Source: Micrococcales bacterium 31B
Lineage (GTDB): Bacteria > Actinomycetota > Actinomycetes > Actinomycetales > Dermabacteraceae
Assembly: GCA_022803075.1 (NCBI GenBank)
Contig: JAFFTF010000001.1
Coordinates: forward strand, 283,059-347,058
Reading direction: 5' to 3'
DNA length: 64,000 nt
Shown piece after piece: positions 27,045-36,579 of this stretch; position 1 is the stretch's first letter, and each line of letters opens with the position of its first letter. The notes below the pieces were generated by a model, which worked only from the letters and a program-made list of their open reading frames with translations, did not search any database and was not told the DNA's origin. The translations under genes and the position numbers were made by a program.

Positions 27045-27749
27045 ATGGCTACCAAGGCACAGAAGGCTGCTGCACTGAAGATCGACCGCGACGAGCTGTA
27101 CTCGCCGTTGCAGGCCGTCCGCCTCGCGAAAGAAACCTCCTCGTCGAAGTTTGACGCCACGGTTGAGGTTGCCCTCCGCCTCGGCGTTGACCCCCGCAAG
27201 GCCGACCAGATGGTGCGCGGCACCGTCAACCTGCCACACGGCACCGGTAAGGTCGCGCGCGTTGTCGTCATCGCCAACGGTGAAAAGGCCGAAGCGGCCC
27301 TCGCCGCGGGCGCGGACGAGGTCGGCGGCGACGACCTGATCGCCAAGATCGCGGGCGGCTGGCTCGAGTTTGATTCGCTCGTCGTTACCCCCGACCTCAT
27401 GGGCAAGGTAGGCCGCCTCGGCCGCGTGCTCGGCCCCCGTGGCCTTATGCCCAACCCCAAGACGGGCACGGTGACCATGGACGTCGCCAAGGCCGTTGAG
27501 GAGATCAAGGGCGGCAAGATCGAGTTCCGCGTCGACAAGCACGCGAACCTGCACTTCATCATCGGCAAGGCCTCGTTCAGCGAAGCCCAGTTGGTGGAAA
27601 ACTACGGCGCAGCGCTCGAAGAGGTGCTGCGACTGAAGCCCGCGTCGTCGAAGGGCCGCTACGTGCAAAAGGGCACCATCGCCACCACGATGGGCCTCGG
27701 CATCCCCGTCGACATTTCGCTCACGCGAAACCTGCTCGAAGAGGCATAA
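27045..27749 (+). CDS. rplA: 50S ribosomal protein L1
   Basis: Ribosomal protein of the L1 stalk and, in studied bacteria, a translational repressor of its own L11-L1 mRNA. The 234-residue protein has the family signatures [20 protein letters not shown] and [19 protein letters not shown]. The start is set by GGAGG inside the end of rplK and the ATG one base after the rplK stop; the longer open frame is not used. A strong terminator follows 19 bp after the stop codon. Confidence 0.97.
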   Translation: MATKAQKAAALKIDRDELYSPLQAVRLAKETSSSKFDATVEVALRLGVDPRKADQMVRGTVNLPHGTGKVARVVVIANGEKAEAALAAGADEVGGDDLIAKIAGGWLEFDSLVVTPDLMGKVGRLGRVLGPRGLMPNPKTGTVTMDVAKAVEEIKGGKIEFRVDKHANLHFIIGKASFSEAQLVENYGAALEEVLRLKPASSKGRYVQKGTIATTMGLGIPVDISLTRNLLEEA

Positions 27750-27767
27750 GCCTCAGTTCACGCACTA

Positions 27768-27802
27768 ACGCGCCGCACCCGAATCCCGGGTGCGGCGCGT
27801 TT
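27768..27802 (+). terminator. Terminator after rplA
   Basis: A perfect 15-bp GC-rich stem (27768-27782 with 27788-27802, core GCGCCGCACCCG), a 5-base loop, and TTT at the end. It closes the secE-nusG-rplK-rplA unit. Confidence 0.88.
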
Positions 27803-28044
27803 GCTATGCCCGGCGTATCGAAAATGGTCATCGAAACCAGATGAAAGTGGATTCCGTTTGAGCTGCATCACACACCTTCTCCATCACCCAAAGTTACTAT
27901 TTTTGCAACTCGCTTACTCGCGGTCACGGTGGTGAAATCCTCCTTGCGTGTTATTAAATTGTGATTGATGACCTGCGAAAACGCGCTTCCTGCGGTTATG
28001 TTCGCAGACATGGCCCGAGAGGTACTGCCGCACCCGAATCCAAC
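27803..28044. other. Non-coding gap upstream of the surface-protein promoter
   Basis: No gene, tRNA or strong hairpin is visible between the rplA terminator and the promoter at 28045. The stretch is clearly more A/T-rich than its surroundings, with TTATTAAATTGTGATTGATG near 27950. It could hold regulator sites for the surface protein but no repeated motif stands out. Confidence 0.4.
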
Positions 28045-28073
28045 TAGACCCGCCCCCAGTGCCCACATATAGT
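28045..28073 (+). promoter_or_regulatory. Promoter of the giant surface protein
   Basis: TAGACC (28045-28050), a 17-bp spacer, and TATAGT (28068-28073), which matches TANNNT. A start near 28080 would give a leader of about 90 nt. Confidence 0.5.
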
Positions 28074-28169
28074 AACGAGAGGCAGTGAGCCCTTTTTGTG
28101 CTGCCTCCACCAGCCCAGCCGCGCCCGCGGCGCAACGCGCATCACGTAAGTACTAAGAGTGAGACATTG

Positions 28170-31100
28170 ATGAGTTTCGACAGGACTGCTAAACCTGCCC
28201 GAACGGTAACGCCCGCGAAAGCCCACGGCCGCCGCGCAGCGTCAAAGCGCTTTTCGACCCGTACTCTCACCGCTCTGTCGGTGTTGACGTTGGCGACGGC
28301 CGGCGCGGTGGGCCTCATTGTCTCGCCTCAGGCAGAAGCGGTGGACCTCGCGACCGAGGGCATCGCGTTCGAAGCAGACTTCCAGAACGTGTCGGCCCCC
28401 GACACCCTCCTGCGCGGCTTTGCGGACTCGCAGGGCAACACGTTGATGGGGGATGCTTACTGGAACGGCACCCGCGCGGGCACCTGCAACGGCGTACTGG
28501 TGCAGGGCAACTACGATGGCGGCGCGATCGACGCCTGGAACTGTAACCCGGCGGAGGCAACCTCCGAAGAGGCCGCTCAGGCCAATGCCGCAGCCTACTA
28601 TGGTATGCAGAAATTGGCACGTGGACTGCAACTGTTTGCCAATGAGCAGGACGGCACCCGCATCAAACTGAGCGAGAACAACGCCTTGGCCCACCTCACG
28701 TTCGGCGCCGACGCCGCGGCCGGTGAGACGCTGCTGCTGGGCAGCAATGAGACCGGCGTTAAGGTCACGGAGGGCCACTATTACGCGCTGCAGGTGGATT
28801 ACGCAGCCTACTGCGACGCATCCGCGCCTCGCATCGAACTCTGGCTCGATGGCAAGCGCGTCAGCGAAGCCATAGACATCTGCGCCGTGCAGGGTGGGGC
28901 CACGGCCTCGGCGACTTATGCCTCCCATGCAGAACTCAACCCGGCCGACCATGCGGAGCTCGTCTCCGCGGCGGGGGACGGCGCGGACGCCTACAACGAC
29001 CGGGGCGTGACCGTCGTGCGCCTCACCTCGCAGGTAGTGGTCAGCGCAGCCGACGCCATGCGCGTCGAGGTGCGCAACGCCAATACCGCAAGCGTTGGCA
29101 ATGAGGGTGCGATCGACAACGTTCAACTTGTCGACGTGACTCCCTCCGTGTCTGCAAAGTTTGCCAACCCCACGATGGTCGCGGGCGCCAGCACGACGCT
29201 CACCTATGACATCGCCAATAGCGTTGATAATGCGGCCAAAGAGGGTTGGAGCTTTACGCACACCCTGCCCGCGGGGCTGGTTGTGGCAGACCCCAATGGG
29301 GCGTCCGTGACGTGCGTCGACCCCGGTCAGCGGGCCACCACCGCGAGCGACAGCATCAGCGTGACGGCCACCCCGGGCAGCGGTACGGTCACCGTCAGCG
29401 GCGATCTCAGCGCCGCTACGGCCACCTGTTCGGTGAGCGTGGCGGTAACTGCCGCAACGGCAGGCACGTACGCTCTCGCGGCTGACGACCTGACGGGAGA
29501 CGTCGTGAATGCCGTGGAGGCGAGCAGCCTCGAGGTCACCGCGGCTCCCACGACGGAGGAGGCGCCAACGAGCCCCGCGGCGTCCGCAACCGAAACCCCC
29601 GCAACGGAAACCCCCACCGCGCAGCCAAACCCAACCACGCAGCCCGCTGAGTCTGCCAGCCCCAGCGCGACCGCAACGCCGGCTCCCACGGCAACCCCTG
29701 CCCAGAGCCCGGACGCCCCCGCGGCCCCCGTGGCAGGGCAGCCCACAGATACCGACATCGTGGCCGACCCCGTGCGCCCCGGCGAGGCCTCGACCGCGAC
29801 CATGGTGCCCGGAGCGGACCCCGCGAGCGTGGCTCTGGTGCCGACCAGCGGGGCGACTGACGTCGCCGCAGATAAGCGCTCCTTCACCGACCCCGCGACC
29901 GGCGTGCGCTTCACGGTGGCAGCCGAATCAGGCAACATCACGGCGACCCCGCCCGCGGCCTTCTCGGGCATCGTTCCCGTGATTGGCTACACCGCGAAGA
30001 CCACCGCGGGTACGGCCTTCACGGGCACGGCAACGTTCCCGAATGGGGTGGGGCCGCTGCTGCGTTCCGTCTCGATGGCGGGCACCGCCGACGTCGACCG
30101 CAGCACCGTGTTCCCGGCTCCGTCGGGCATTCAGGCCGGGACGATGAGCCTCCTTACGGTCGACGGCGCCGCCGTCAAGACCCTCACCATCGAGGGCATG
30201 GCCACCTACGTGGTCAATGCCGACGGGTCGGTAACCGCCACGCGGGCCACGGGTTTCACTGGTGTGCTGAGTAGCGTTCCGTTTCGCGCTCAAGGTGCCG
30301 GCAGCGTGCCGGTCGACGGTCTCGTAACCTTCGATAGCCTAAACGCTCGCGAGATTGCTCCCGCCGTCGCCCCGGCCACGGCGAGCCGATTCACGCCGAG
30401 CCCCGCCATTGACCCCACTACGGTCACCCTGGTGCCTCCGACGGGGGCTACTTCCGTCGCCGCCGATGGAAAGTCCTATGCCTCCGCGGAAGGCGTGACG
30501 TACGCTGTCGATCCGGCGAGTGGCGTCATCAACGTTCGAACGCCGGGGGGCTACGCAGGGCCCGCACCGAGCGCACAGTACAAATCCACCATTACGGGCG
30601 GCGGCAACGTCAGCAGCACCGTGTTCTTCCCGCTGCGCGACTACAACCTGTCGGCTCCCGCCGCGGCAGCCGGTGACATTTCCACCAGCCCCGCTCCTCA
30701 GGGACTGCTGCCGAGCAGCATCCGGGTCATAGACCCGAACGCGGGAATCGGCGTCACCGCCTTTGATGATGTTGCCAATGGCGTGAGTTACAGTGTCGAT
30801 TCAAACACCGGCCAGGTGACGGCGGTACCGCGCGACAACCGCGTGTACACCATCCCCTCGGTCACGTACTACGGCGCCAGCGCAGATGGCACGCGCGCGA
30901 CCGGTGTGATTCGGTTTAGTGTTTCCGGCACCGAGACGGTAGCTCCGGAGGTGCGCGCGGGCAGCAACAGCGTCGCCCCCGCCCCGGACGGCATCATTAC
31001 CCGCACCTTGCGTCTGATTAACCCAGAGACTCGTCAGCAGGTGCGCAGCTTCACCGACCCCTCCACGGGCATCGTGTACTACGTGGCTCCCGACAACTCG

Positions 31101-34100
31101 GGCCAGATCTACACCCAGGTGCCTGCGGGGTACCGAGGCGTGACGCCGAGCATTGGCTACAGTGCCTTCACAAATTCGTTTGACCTCTTCCAGGGCGTGG
31201 CCAAGTTCCCCACCACGAACGTGGACGTCTTCGCGCCCGCTGCGCCGCTGGGAGACGGAGGCACGGCCCCGATGCCACAATTCGCTATCGCCTCGACCCT
31301 CAAACTGGTGGCATCATCGGACGCCACCGACGTCTCCGCGGACGGTCGTGCCTACACCTCCGCCGACGGTGTGCGTTACCAAATCCGTCCAAACGGGACG
31401 TTCACCGCCACCCCGCCCGAGGGGTACTCCGTCGTCATTCCGGCTGCGCAATACGTGGGGCAGAGCGCCGGCAACTCCGACTTCAGCGGCTTCGCCCGGT
31501 TCCCAGCCATGGGTGTCAACATTCAGGCGGACCTTGGCAACGATCCCCAAAACCCGCAATCGACGCTCCAGTTGTTCGTCGGCGCAAACCCCTCGTCGAT
31601 GACCATCAAGGACCCGGTGACTGGTGTCGTCGGCAAGGGCCCGTACACGAATCAGGACGGCCGCGTTCGCTATTCCATCGAAGCCGCCACGGGCGCTGTC
31701 AGGGCCGAAGCCATCTCCGATACCTTCAATCTCGTCAAGCCCGCCATCGAGTACGCGGCCCAAACCCAGGACGGTACGCCTGTCTCGGGTCTCGCGCGGT
31801 TCCCCCTGCAACGCTACGATGTTTCGGCACCTGTCTCCACGGGCTCCTTCTCTTCGACGGCCGAGCCACGCTCGGACGTGGTGCCCGAATCCGTCAAAGT
31901 TTGGGCCGGTGCAGGAGACTTCCTCACCGATAGCAACTTTGCCCAGTCCGCCACGATCAATGCAATGCAGTACTCCGTGAATGCCGAAGGAGCCGTGACC
32001 ATTACGGTGCCCTCGGGCCACACGGGTGAGCGGCCGCGAATCGCGTACCTGGGGTACACGGTCGACGGCACGCGAGTGGTCGGCTGGGCGAACTTCCCCA
32101 TTACCACGGACCGCATGACCGCCATACCCGGGCCCATGGGCCAGCGGCTGGAGACTGGGCCCGCCATCGACTTAATTCATTCGTCGATGCAGTTCGTGCC
32201 GCCCGTTGGCTCGATCAATGTCGCCGCAGATCGTCGGTCCTTTGAAGATCCGTCAACCCGCATCACATACTCGTTCTCCGACCGCGGCACCGTGATTGCG
32301 ACGCCGCCCCCGGGCTACGTCGGTGCGGTCCCCTCCGTCATGACCTCGGCGACGAGGGAGTCGACTGGCGCATTCGTTCCATTTGTCACTCGGTTCCCCA
32401 ACTCAGACCTCAAGATCCACACCACTCAAGTGGGTCCGTTCAACGAGGTGACCACGGCAGTCATCAAGGGAATCGACCTCGGCACGTTTGCTTTTGTGAT
32501 TCCTGAAGGCGCCACCAGCGTGCGTCCGGACCACAAGGAGTACTCGATCACCGGTCCCTCCGGCGGTACGGTTCGCTACCTTCTGAATACCGATGGCAGC
32601 GTCACCATGACGCCGCCGAGTGACAATATGGGCCCTGTGCCGACGGCCCACTTCACGGCCGTGACCACAGATGGCGTGCAGCCTGTGACGGGCAGCCTGA
32701 TCTTCGACGTCGTCGATGCCTTTGTGGTGGCGCCGCACGAGGTACCCGGGGCGCCGAGTTCAACCTCGGCGTTGACCGGTGTCAACGCCGATTCGATCCG
32801 TTTCGTGATTCCCGCGGGTGCCACTGAGGTTGGGGCCGACCAGCGCTCCTTTACCGACCCCAACACGTTGATTAGGTTCACAGTGTCGGCGGGGGGCGAG
32901 ATCGTCGCCACGCCGCCCGGTGACTACCTAGATGCCAAGCCTCCCGTTGCCTTCACGGCACGCTCGGCGGACCCGACCGACCCCGCCCAGGTCACTGGCA
33001 TGGCGATGTTCAACGCCAGGGACGTCCGTATGTTCAGCGCATTTGCAAACCTTGGCCAGGCTACCGTTGCGCCCGGACCGAGCCGCACCGTGCCTACCAC
33101 GCTGACGTTTGATGTGGACCCTGCAGCGGGGGGAACGCTGTCGGCAGACAAGCGCACGTATACGAGCGCCGATGGGGTGCGGTACGTGATCGAGCAGCAG
33201 GGGCAGGTCACGGTCACGCCGCCGGCAAATTACGCCAAGCTCATTGAGCCGATCAACTTTAGGGGCCAGCAATTGGGCCTCAGCGACAATCCGGATTACT
33301 GGTCTGAGGTCGTCGGCACCTACGTGTTCCGCACTGACAACTACAACTTGGTGTCCGAGCCCAGTGCCATAGGCGAGGCAACAGTGCCCGTCACGACCAG
33401 CCTCTTTGCGCCCGCGAGTAATTGCGCCGCGAAGACCGACGAGGGGGGCTGGCTGTGCCTCATCGACCCGGCTAGCGGTGGCCTGACCAACGATTTCACC
33501 GACGCGACCACCCAGGTTCGCTACACGGTTGACTCCACGGGCCACGTTGTGGCCACCCCGCCGACCGGTTGGACGGGGCTGATCCCGCCCGTGCGTTACC
33601 ACTCGGTCACCGACAACGGTCTCTCCGTCGTCCTTGGCCAGGTGGCATTCAGCGTCAAGGATTACGACGTCGAGGCTAGCCCCGTATTGGTCGGCGTGCC
33701 ATCGCGCATCCCGGCACTTGATGGGGTCGATCCGGCCTCGCTCGAGTTCATCGGCGCTGACGGCCGCGTGCTGGGATCCACCTACACGGACCCGGAGTCG
33801 GGAGTTCAGTACGAGCTCCAGCCCAATGGCTCGGTCATCGCGACGCAGCCCGAGAACTTCCAGGGTTTGATTTCGGCACTCCAGTATCGGGCGAAGTCTG
33901 ACACGGGTGCGATCGTTTCCGGCACCCTGTTCTTCCCGCGCGGCGACCTTGCACTCACGGCCGAACCCGTGCAAATTGGTGCCCCCGCGACCACCCCGGT
34001 GCCACAGGTGGCCGCCTGTGCGGCTCCTTCGCCGACGTCTCCCGTCGTGAGCGGCGACGCAACTGACGCTGCCAACGCCACCAACGCGGCGTCCGCACCG

Positions 34101-35534
34101 ACTACCGCGGCAACGTGCGACACGACGAACCGGTTTGCCCTGATCGACCCGGTCACTGGCGGCGAGGTGGACACCTACACCGACTCCGAGACCCAGGTCG
34201 TTTACCAGGTCAACGCGGACGACAGCGTCACGGCCACCCCACCCGCGGGCTATCTGGGCGCCGTTCCGGCGGCGCAGTTCGCCATGATTGCGGAGGACGG
34301 AACGCACAACTACGGTGTGGCGCGGTTCCCCGTCAAGGGCCTCGTGACTGTGGGTCCTGGCGGCACCGGAGGAGAGCCGCAGACGGCACCGAAACTCGAC
34401 GGTATCGACGCGGCGACCATGGAGTTCATCCTGCCCGAGGGTGCGCAGCAGGCCACCCCGGATCGTCGCCACTACCTCAGCGCCGACGGCTTGGTGCAGT
34501 ATGACCTGCTCGATTCGGGTGCGATCACCGCGACGCCGCAGAGAGGCTTCGTGGGTCCTATCCCGGGCGCCAACTGGCAAGCACGTGCGGAGGATGAGAC
34601 CCCGCTGTACGGCGAGGCTCGATTCCCGTTCACGAACCAGGTGCAGGCCTGTGTCGCTCGAGGCCAGGGCGTGCAGGGAACGGTTGACATCATGGCCAAT
34701 GGTTCGTTCAAGGACCTCACCGTTCAGCCCACGACCACGGTTCTGATCGATCCAGCCACGAGTCGGCCGACGACTGCGCGCACGGTGACGAGCGTTGACG
34801 GTCTCGTGACGTATTCGCTGAACAACTCCGGTTTCATCAGCGCGTCGACCGAGAACTCCGAGGTCGACATTCAGCCGGTCGGCTTCATGGTCTTCGACGC
34901 CAACAAGTCGCCCTACTCAGGTGTCGTGGACTTCGTCTCCAACGCGGAGTGCAGCTTGCAGTACCGCATTTACGAGAACCGCACGGTGGTATCTAATACG
35001 GACAAGACCACGCTCGTCGCGTGGAACCTGGCCGCCGAGAGCCGCTACTCGGTTTACCTGATGAGTGACCCCGTGCTGGTCACGGAGTTCACCACGGACA
35101 AGACGGGCGCCGCCCGCATCGACGTGCAGGTGCCCGTCGGCACCGCTCCGGGCCTGCACCATTGGGTCGTGCGCGACGAGGACGGCGAGTTGGTCGGTTC
35201 GTTGCCCGTGCAGTTGCTGGGTCAAGAGGGCGTCGTCAGCGGGGTCTTGCCCGATGGTGTCGCGCTGCCGGGAGTCGTGCCCGTGCAAAACCCAGTCCAG
35301 TCTCCGCTGGGCGGCGGCACCATCATCGTGGGCCAGCCGACGTACATTCAGGTACCCGGTCAGGTCGTGCAGGGTCAGTACCGCCCGCGCACGATTGAGG
35401 CTGGCGTGCCCGGCATGCTGGCTGCGACGGGTGTTGACGCCACGTCGGGCCTGTTACTGGGTGGCCTTGCGTTGCTCTTCGGCGCCGGTCTCGTGGTGGT
35501 GTCTCGACGCCAGCGGCGCGAGTCGAAGCAGTAA
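28170..35534 (+). CDS. Giant LAATG-anchored fibrillar surface protein, CshA-like
   Basis: A 2,454-residue exported protein. Residues 1-55 are a long signal peptide with a basic N-region and cleavage probably after QAEA. Residues about 56-300 are a non-repetitive globular region. A domain starting SVSAKFANPTMVAGASTTLT, of the DUF11/DUF7933 type, follows, then a P/T/A-rich linker near 460-530. Seventeen tandem repeats of about 102 residues come next; each has a shape like GxITATPPAGYxG, then VPxVxYxA, then GxAxFP. Three repeats contain cysteine pairs. The end has LAATG at 2417-2421, a hydrophobic helix and RRQRRESKQ, a sortase signal of the LAXTG class. Repeat length and number recall the streptococcal fibril adhesin CshA. 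Adhesion is inferred. The ATG at 28170 lacks a strong ribosome binding site. Confidence 0.88.
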   Translation: MSFDRTAKPARTVTPAKAHGRRAASKRFSTRTLTALSVLTLATAGAVGLIVSPQAEAVDLATEGIAFEADFQNVSAPDTLLRGFADSQGNTLMGDAYWNGTRAGTCNGVLVQGNYDGGAIDAWNCNPAEATSEEAAQANAAAYYGMQKLARGLQLFANEQDGTRIKLSENNALAHLTFGADAAAGETLLLGSNETGVKVTEGHYYALQVDYAAYCDASAPRIELWLDGKRVSEAIDICAVQGGATASATYASHAELNPADHAELVSAAGDGADAYNDRGVTVVRLTSQVVVSAADAMRVEVRNANTASVGNEGAIDNVQLVDVTPSVSAKFANPTMVAGASTTLTYDIANSVDNAAKEGWSFTHTLPAGLVVADPNGASVTCVDPGQRATTASDSISVTATPGSGTVTVSGDLSAATATCSVSVAVTAATAGTYALAADDLTGDVVNAVEASSLEVTAAPTTEEAPTSPAASATETPATETPTAQPNPTTQPAESASPSATATPAPTATPAQSPDAPAAPVAGQPTDTDIVADPVRPGEASTATMVPGADPASVALVPTSGATDVAADKRSFTDPATGVRFTVAAESGNITATPPAAFSGIVPVIGYTAKTTAGTAFTGTATFPNGVGPLLRSVSMAGTADVDRSTVFPAPSGIQAGTMSLLTVDGAAVKTLTIEGMATYVVNADGSVTATRATGFTGVLSSVPFRAQGAGSVPVDGLVTFDSLNAREIAPAVAPATASRFTPSPAIDPTTVTLVPPTGATSVAADGKSYASAEGVTYAVDPASGVINVRTPGGYAGPAPSAQYKSTITGGGNVSSTVFFPLRDYNLSAPAAAAGDISTSPAPQGLLPSSIRVIDPNAGIGVTAFDDVANGVSYSVDSNTGQVTAVPRDNRVYTIPSVTYYGASADGTRATGVIRFSVSGTETVAPEVRAGSNSVAPAPDGIITRTLRLINPETRQQVRSFTDPSTGIVYYVAPDNSGQIYTQVPAGYRGVTPSIGYSAFTNSFDLFQGVAKFPTTNVDVFAPAAPLGDGGTAPMPQFAIASTLKLVASSDATDVSADGRAYTSADGVRYQIRPNGTFTATPPEGYSVVIPAAQYVGQSAGNSDFSGFARFPAMGVNIQADLGNDPQNPQSTLQLFVGANPSSMTIKDPVTGVVGKGPYTNQDGRVRYSIEAATGAVRAEAISDTFNLVKPAIEYAAQTQDGTPVSGLARFPLQRYDVSAPVSTGSFSSTAEPRSDVVPESVKVWAGAGDFLTDSNFAQSATINAMQYSVNAEGAVTITVPSGHTGERPRIAYLGYTVDGTRVVGWANFPITTDRMTAIPGPMGQRLETGPAIDLIHSSMQFVPPVGSINVAADRRSFEDPSTRITYSFSDRGTVIATPPPGYVGAVPSVMTSATRESTGAFVPFVTRFPNSDLKIHTTQVGPFNEVTTAVIKGIDLGTFAFVIPEGATSVRPDHKEYSITGPSGGTVRYLLNTDGSVTMTPPSDNMGPVPTAHFTAVTTDGVQPVTGSLIFDVVDAFVVAPHEVPGAPSSTSALTGVNADSIRFVIPAGATEVGADQRSFTDPNTLIRFTVSAGGEIVATPPGDYLDAKPPVAFTARSADPTDPAQVTGMAMFNARDVRMFSAFANLGQATVAPGPSRTVPTTLTFDVDPAAGGTLSADKRTYTSADGVRYVIEQQGQVTVTPPANYAKLIEPINFRGQQLGLSDNPDYWSEVVGTYVFRTDNYNLVSEPSAIGEATVPVTTSLFAPASNCAAKTDEGGWLCLIDPASGGLTNDFTDATTQVRYTVDSTGHVVATPPTGWTGLIPPVRYHSVTDNGLSVVLGQVAFSVKDYDVEASPVLVGVPSRIPALDGVDPASLEFIGADGRVLGSTYTDPESGVQYELQPNGSVIATQPENFQGLISALQYRAKSDTGAIVSGTLFFPRGDLALTAEPVQIGAPATTPVPQVAACAAPSPTSPVVSGDATDAANATNAASAPTTAATCDTTNRFALIDPVTGGEVDTYTDSETQVVYQVNADDSVTATPPAGYLGAVPAAQFAMIAEDGTHNYGVARFPVKGLVTVGPGGTGGEPQTAPKLDGIDAATMEFILPEGAQQATPDRRHYLSADGLVQYDLLDSGAITATPQRGFVGPIPGANWQARAEDETPLYGEARFPFTNQVQACVARGQGVQGTVDIMANGSFKDLTVQPTTTVLIDPATSRPTTARTVTSVDGLVTYSLNNSGFISASTENSEVDIQPVGFMVFDANKSPYSGVVDFVSNAECSLQYRIYENRTVVSNTDKTTLVAWNLAAESRYSVYLMSDPVLVTEFTTDKTGAARIDVQVPVGTAPGLHHWVVRDEDGELVGSLPVQLLGQEGVVSGVLPDGVALPGVVPVQNPVQSPLGGGTIIVGQPTYIQVPGQVVQGQYRPRTIEAGVPGMLAATGVDATSGLLLGGLALLFGAGLVVVSRRQRRESKQ
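29880..34915 (+). repeat. Seventeen diverged ~306-bp coding repeats
   Basis: Signature positions (GxITATPP-like) fall near 29930, 30225, 30525, 30810, 31100, 31395, 31690, 31985, 32285, 32590, 32895, 33200, 33540, 33825, 34220, 34515 and 34825. The mean period is about 306 bp or 102 codons. Copies differ strongly in DNA sequence, so they are old and not prone to slippage. The spacing around 33200-33540 and 33825-34220 is longer because of insertions. Confidence 0.8.
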
Positions 35535-35567
35535 GGCGCACGCGTCGAACTACGGCGCACCGTCGCG

Positions 35568-35599
35568 CGAGGGGCCCACGAGGAGTCGTGGGCCCCTCG
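35568..35599 (+). terminator. Terminator after the surface protein
   Basis: A perfect 14-bp stem (35568-35581 with 35586-35599, core GAGGGGCCCACGA) around loop GGAG, 34 bp after the stop codon. There is no T-run. Confidence 0.8.
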
Positions 35600-35713
35600 T
35601 GCGTTGTGGCTGGTGTTGGGTTTCCCCCAGGGAATCCAGGGATTCGGCGATAACCGCCAGAGGCTCGGCGAGGGAGCGAGAGGGGATGTAGCGAGGCTCA
35701 CGGCGCGAGGATT

Positions 35714-35741
35714 TTGTGCGCGTTCTCGACCTCGGTATAGT
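35714..35741 (+). promoter_or_regulatory. rplJ-rplL promoter
   Basis: TTGTGC (35714-35719), a 16-bp spacer, and TATAGT (35736-35741). It lies just before the L10-type leader, giving an expected start near 35748. Confidence 0.55.
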
Positions 35742-35747
35742 TGAACT

Positions 35748-35900
35748 ACCGAAGACCGCCGGTTACCCGTGTGCCATCACACGAGTCTAAGGGTCTACGC
35801 GTTCGACGATTTCGTCGCATGAGTAGGCGACCTGCGCAGGTGAGTACAGCGAATCGCATTTTATGCCTACGCCCACGCCATCTGCGCTGGGCGTTTTTTT
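35748..35900 (+). ncRNA. L10 (rplJ) mRNA leader with transcription attenuator
   Basis: A structured leader of about 210 nt precedes rplJ. It contains ACCGAAGACCGCCGGT-type sequence at its 5' end, a hairpin CGTGTG-CCAT-CACACG (35768-35783), a second CGACGA-TT-TCGTCG (35804-35817), the palindrome ACCTGCGCAGGT, and then an intrinsic terminator. In bacteria, L10-L12 binds such leaders to repress its own operon. The assignment rests on position and fold; no covariance-model search was run. Confidence 0.65.
35870..35900 (+). terminator. Attenuator inside the rplJ leader
   Basis: Stem CGCCCA (35870-35875) with TGGGCG (35888-35893), extended inward by three pairs with one bulge, followed directly by seven T. 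It lies 58 bp before the rplJ start, so it must act as a regulated terminator in the leader. Confidence 0.85.
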
Positions 35901-35958
35901 ATGCAGCGAAAAGGGTGCGTGTGACCTACAGGGCGGCCTCACTACGAAGGGAGGGCCC

Positions 35959-36474
35959 ATGGCTAGGCCAGATAAAGCAGCAGCAGTTGCTGAGATTGCG
36001 GAAGACTTCCGCAACGCCAATGCAGCTGTTCTGACTGAATACCGCGGCCTCACCGTTGCGCAGATCAAGACGTTGCGTCGTTCGCTCGGTGGTAACGCGA
36101 AGTATGCCGTGGTGAAGAACACCCTTGCCGAAATCGCTGCTAAGGAAGCTGGCGTCGAAGCATTCGACGGTCAGTACTCCGGCCCAACGGCAATCGCATT
36201 CGTCAACGGCGATGTCGTTGAGTCTGCGAAGGCACTGCGTGACTTTGCTAAGGCAAACAAAGAACTCGTCATCAAGGCCGGCTACTTCGATGGCCAAGCG
36301 CTGTCGGCTGCCGAGATCGCGAAGATTGCTGATCTTGAGAGCCGCGAGGTTCTCTTGGCCAAGGCTGCTGGCGCTATGAAGGCGTCGCTGTCGAAGGCTG
36401 TTTACGTCTTTGCCGCACCGCTGTCGAAGACCGTTCGCACGGTCGACGCACTGCGTGCCAAGCAAGACGCATAA
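35959..36474 (+). CDS. rplJ: 50S ribosomal protein L10
   Basis: Stalk-base protein that carries the L7/L12 dimers and normally represses its own mRNA. The 171-residue sequence has the standard N-terminus ([36 protein letters not shown]) and the helical C-terminus for L12 binding. The ATG at 35959 has GAAGGGAGGG upstream; the frame stays open through the leader to 35863, but that part overlaps the attenuator and is not coding. rplL follows 105 bp later. Confidence 0.97.
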   Translation: MARPDKAAAVAEIAEDFRNANAAVLTEYRGLTVAQIKTLRRSLGGNAKYAVVKNTLAEIAAKEAGVEAFDGQYSGPTAIAFVNGDVVESAKALRDFAKANKELVIKAGYFDGQALSAAEIAKIADLESREVLLAKAAGAMKASLSKAVYVFAAPLSKTVRTVDALRAKQDA

Positions 36475-36579
36475 GGCCTTTGGCCTCTATCAATCCAAGG
36501 AGTCGGTGCCAAACGGTGCCGCTCGCCCCCGTGAACTGCGCACACTCCGCGCACTCGCCCTTATGGAAAGGTGGCCATC

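Noticed and set aside
32928-34580. A 550-codon reverse-strand frame inside the surface-protein gene
   Set aside because: R/G-rich shadow; the forward frame has regular protein repeats across the same bases.
28170-35534. Horizontal transfer of the surface-protein gene on a mobile element
   Set aside because: No integrase, transposase, inverted-repeat ends, target duplication or tRNA-adjacent attachment site is visible, and base composition of the coding part resembles its neighbours. Transfer remains possible but unsupported.
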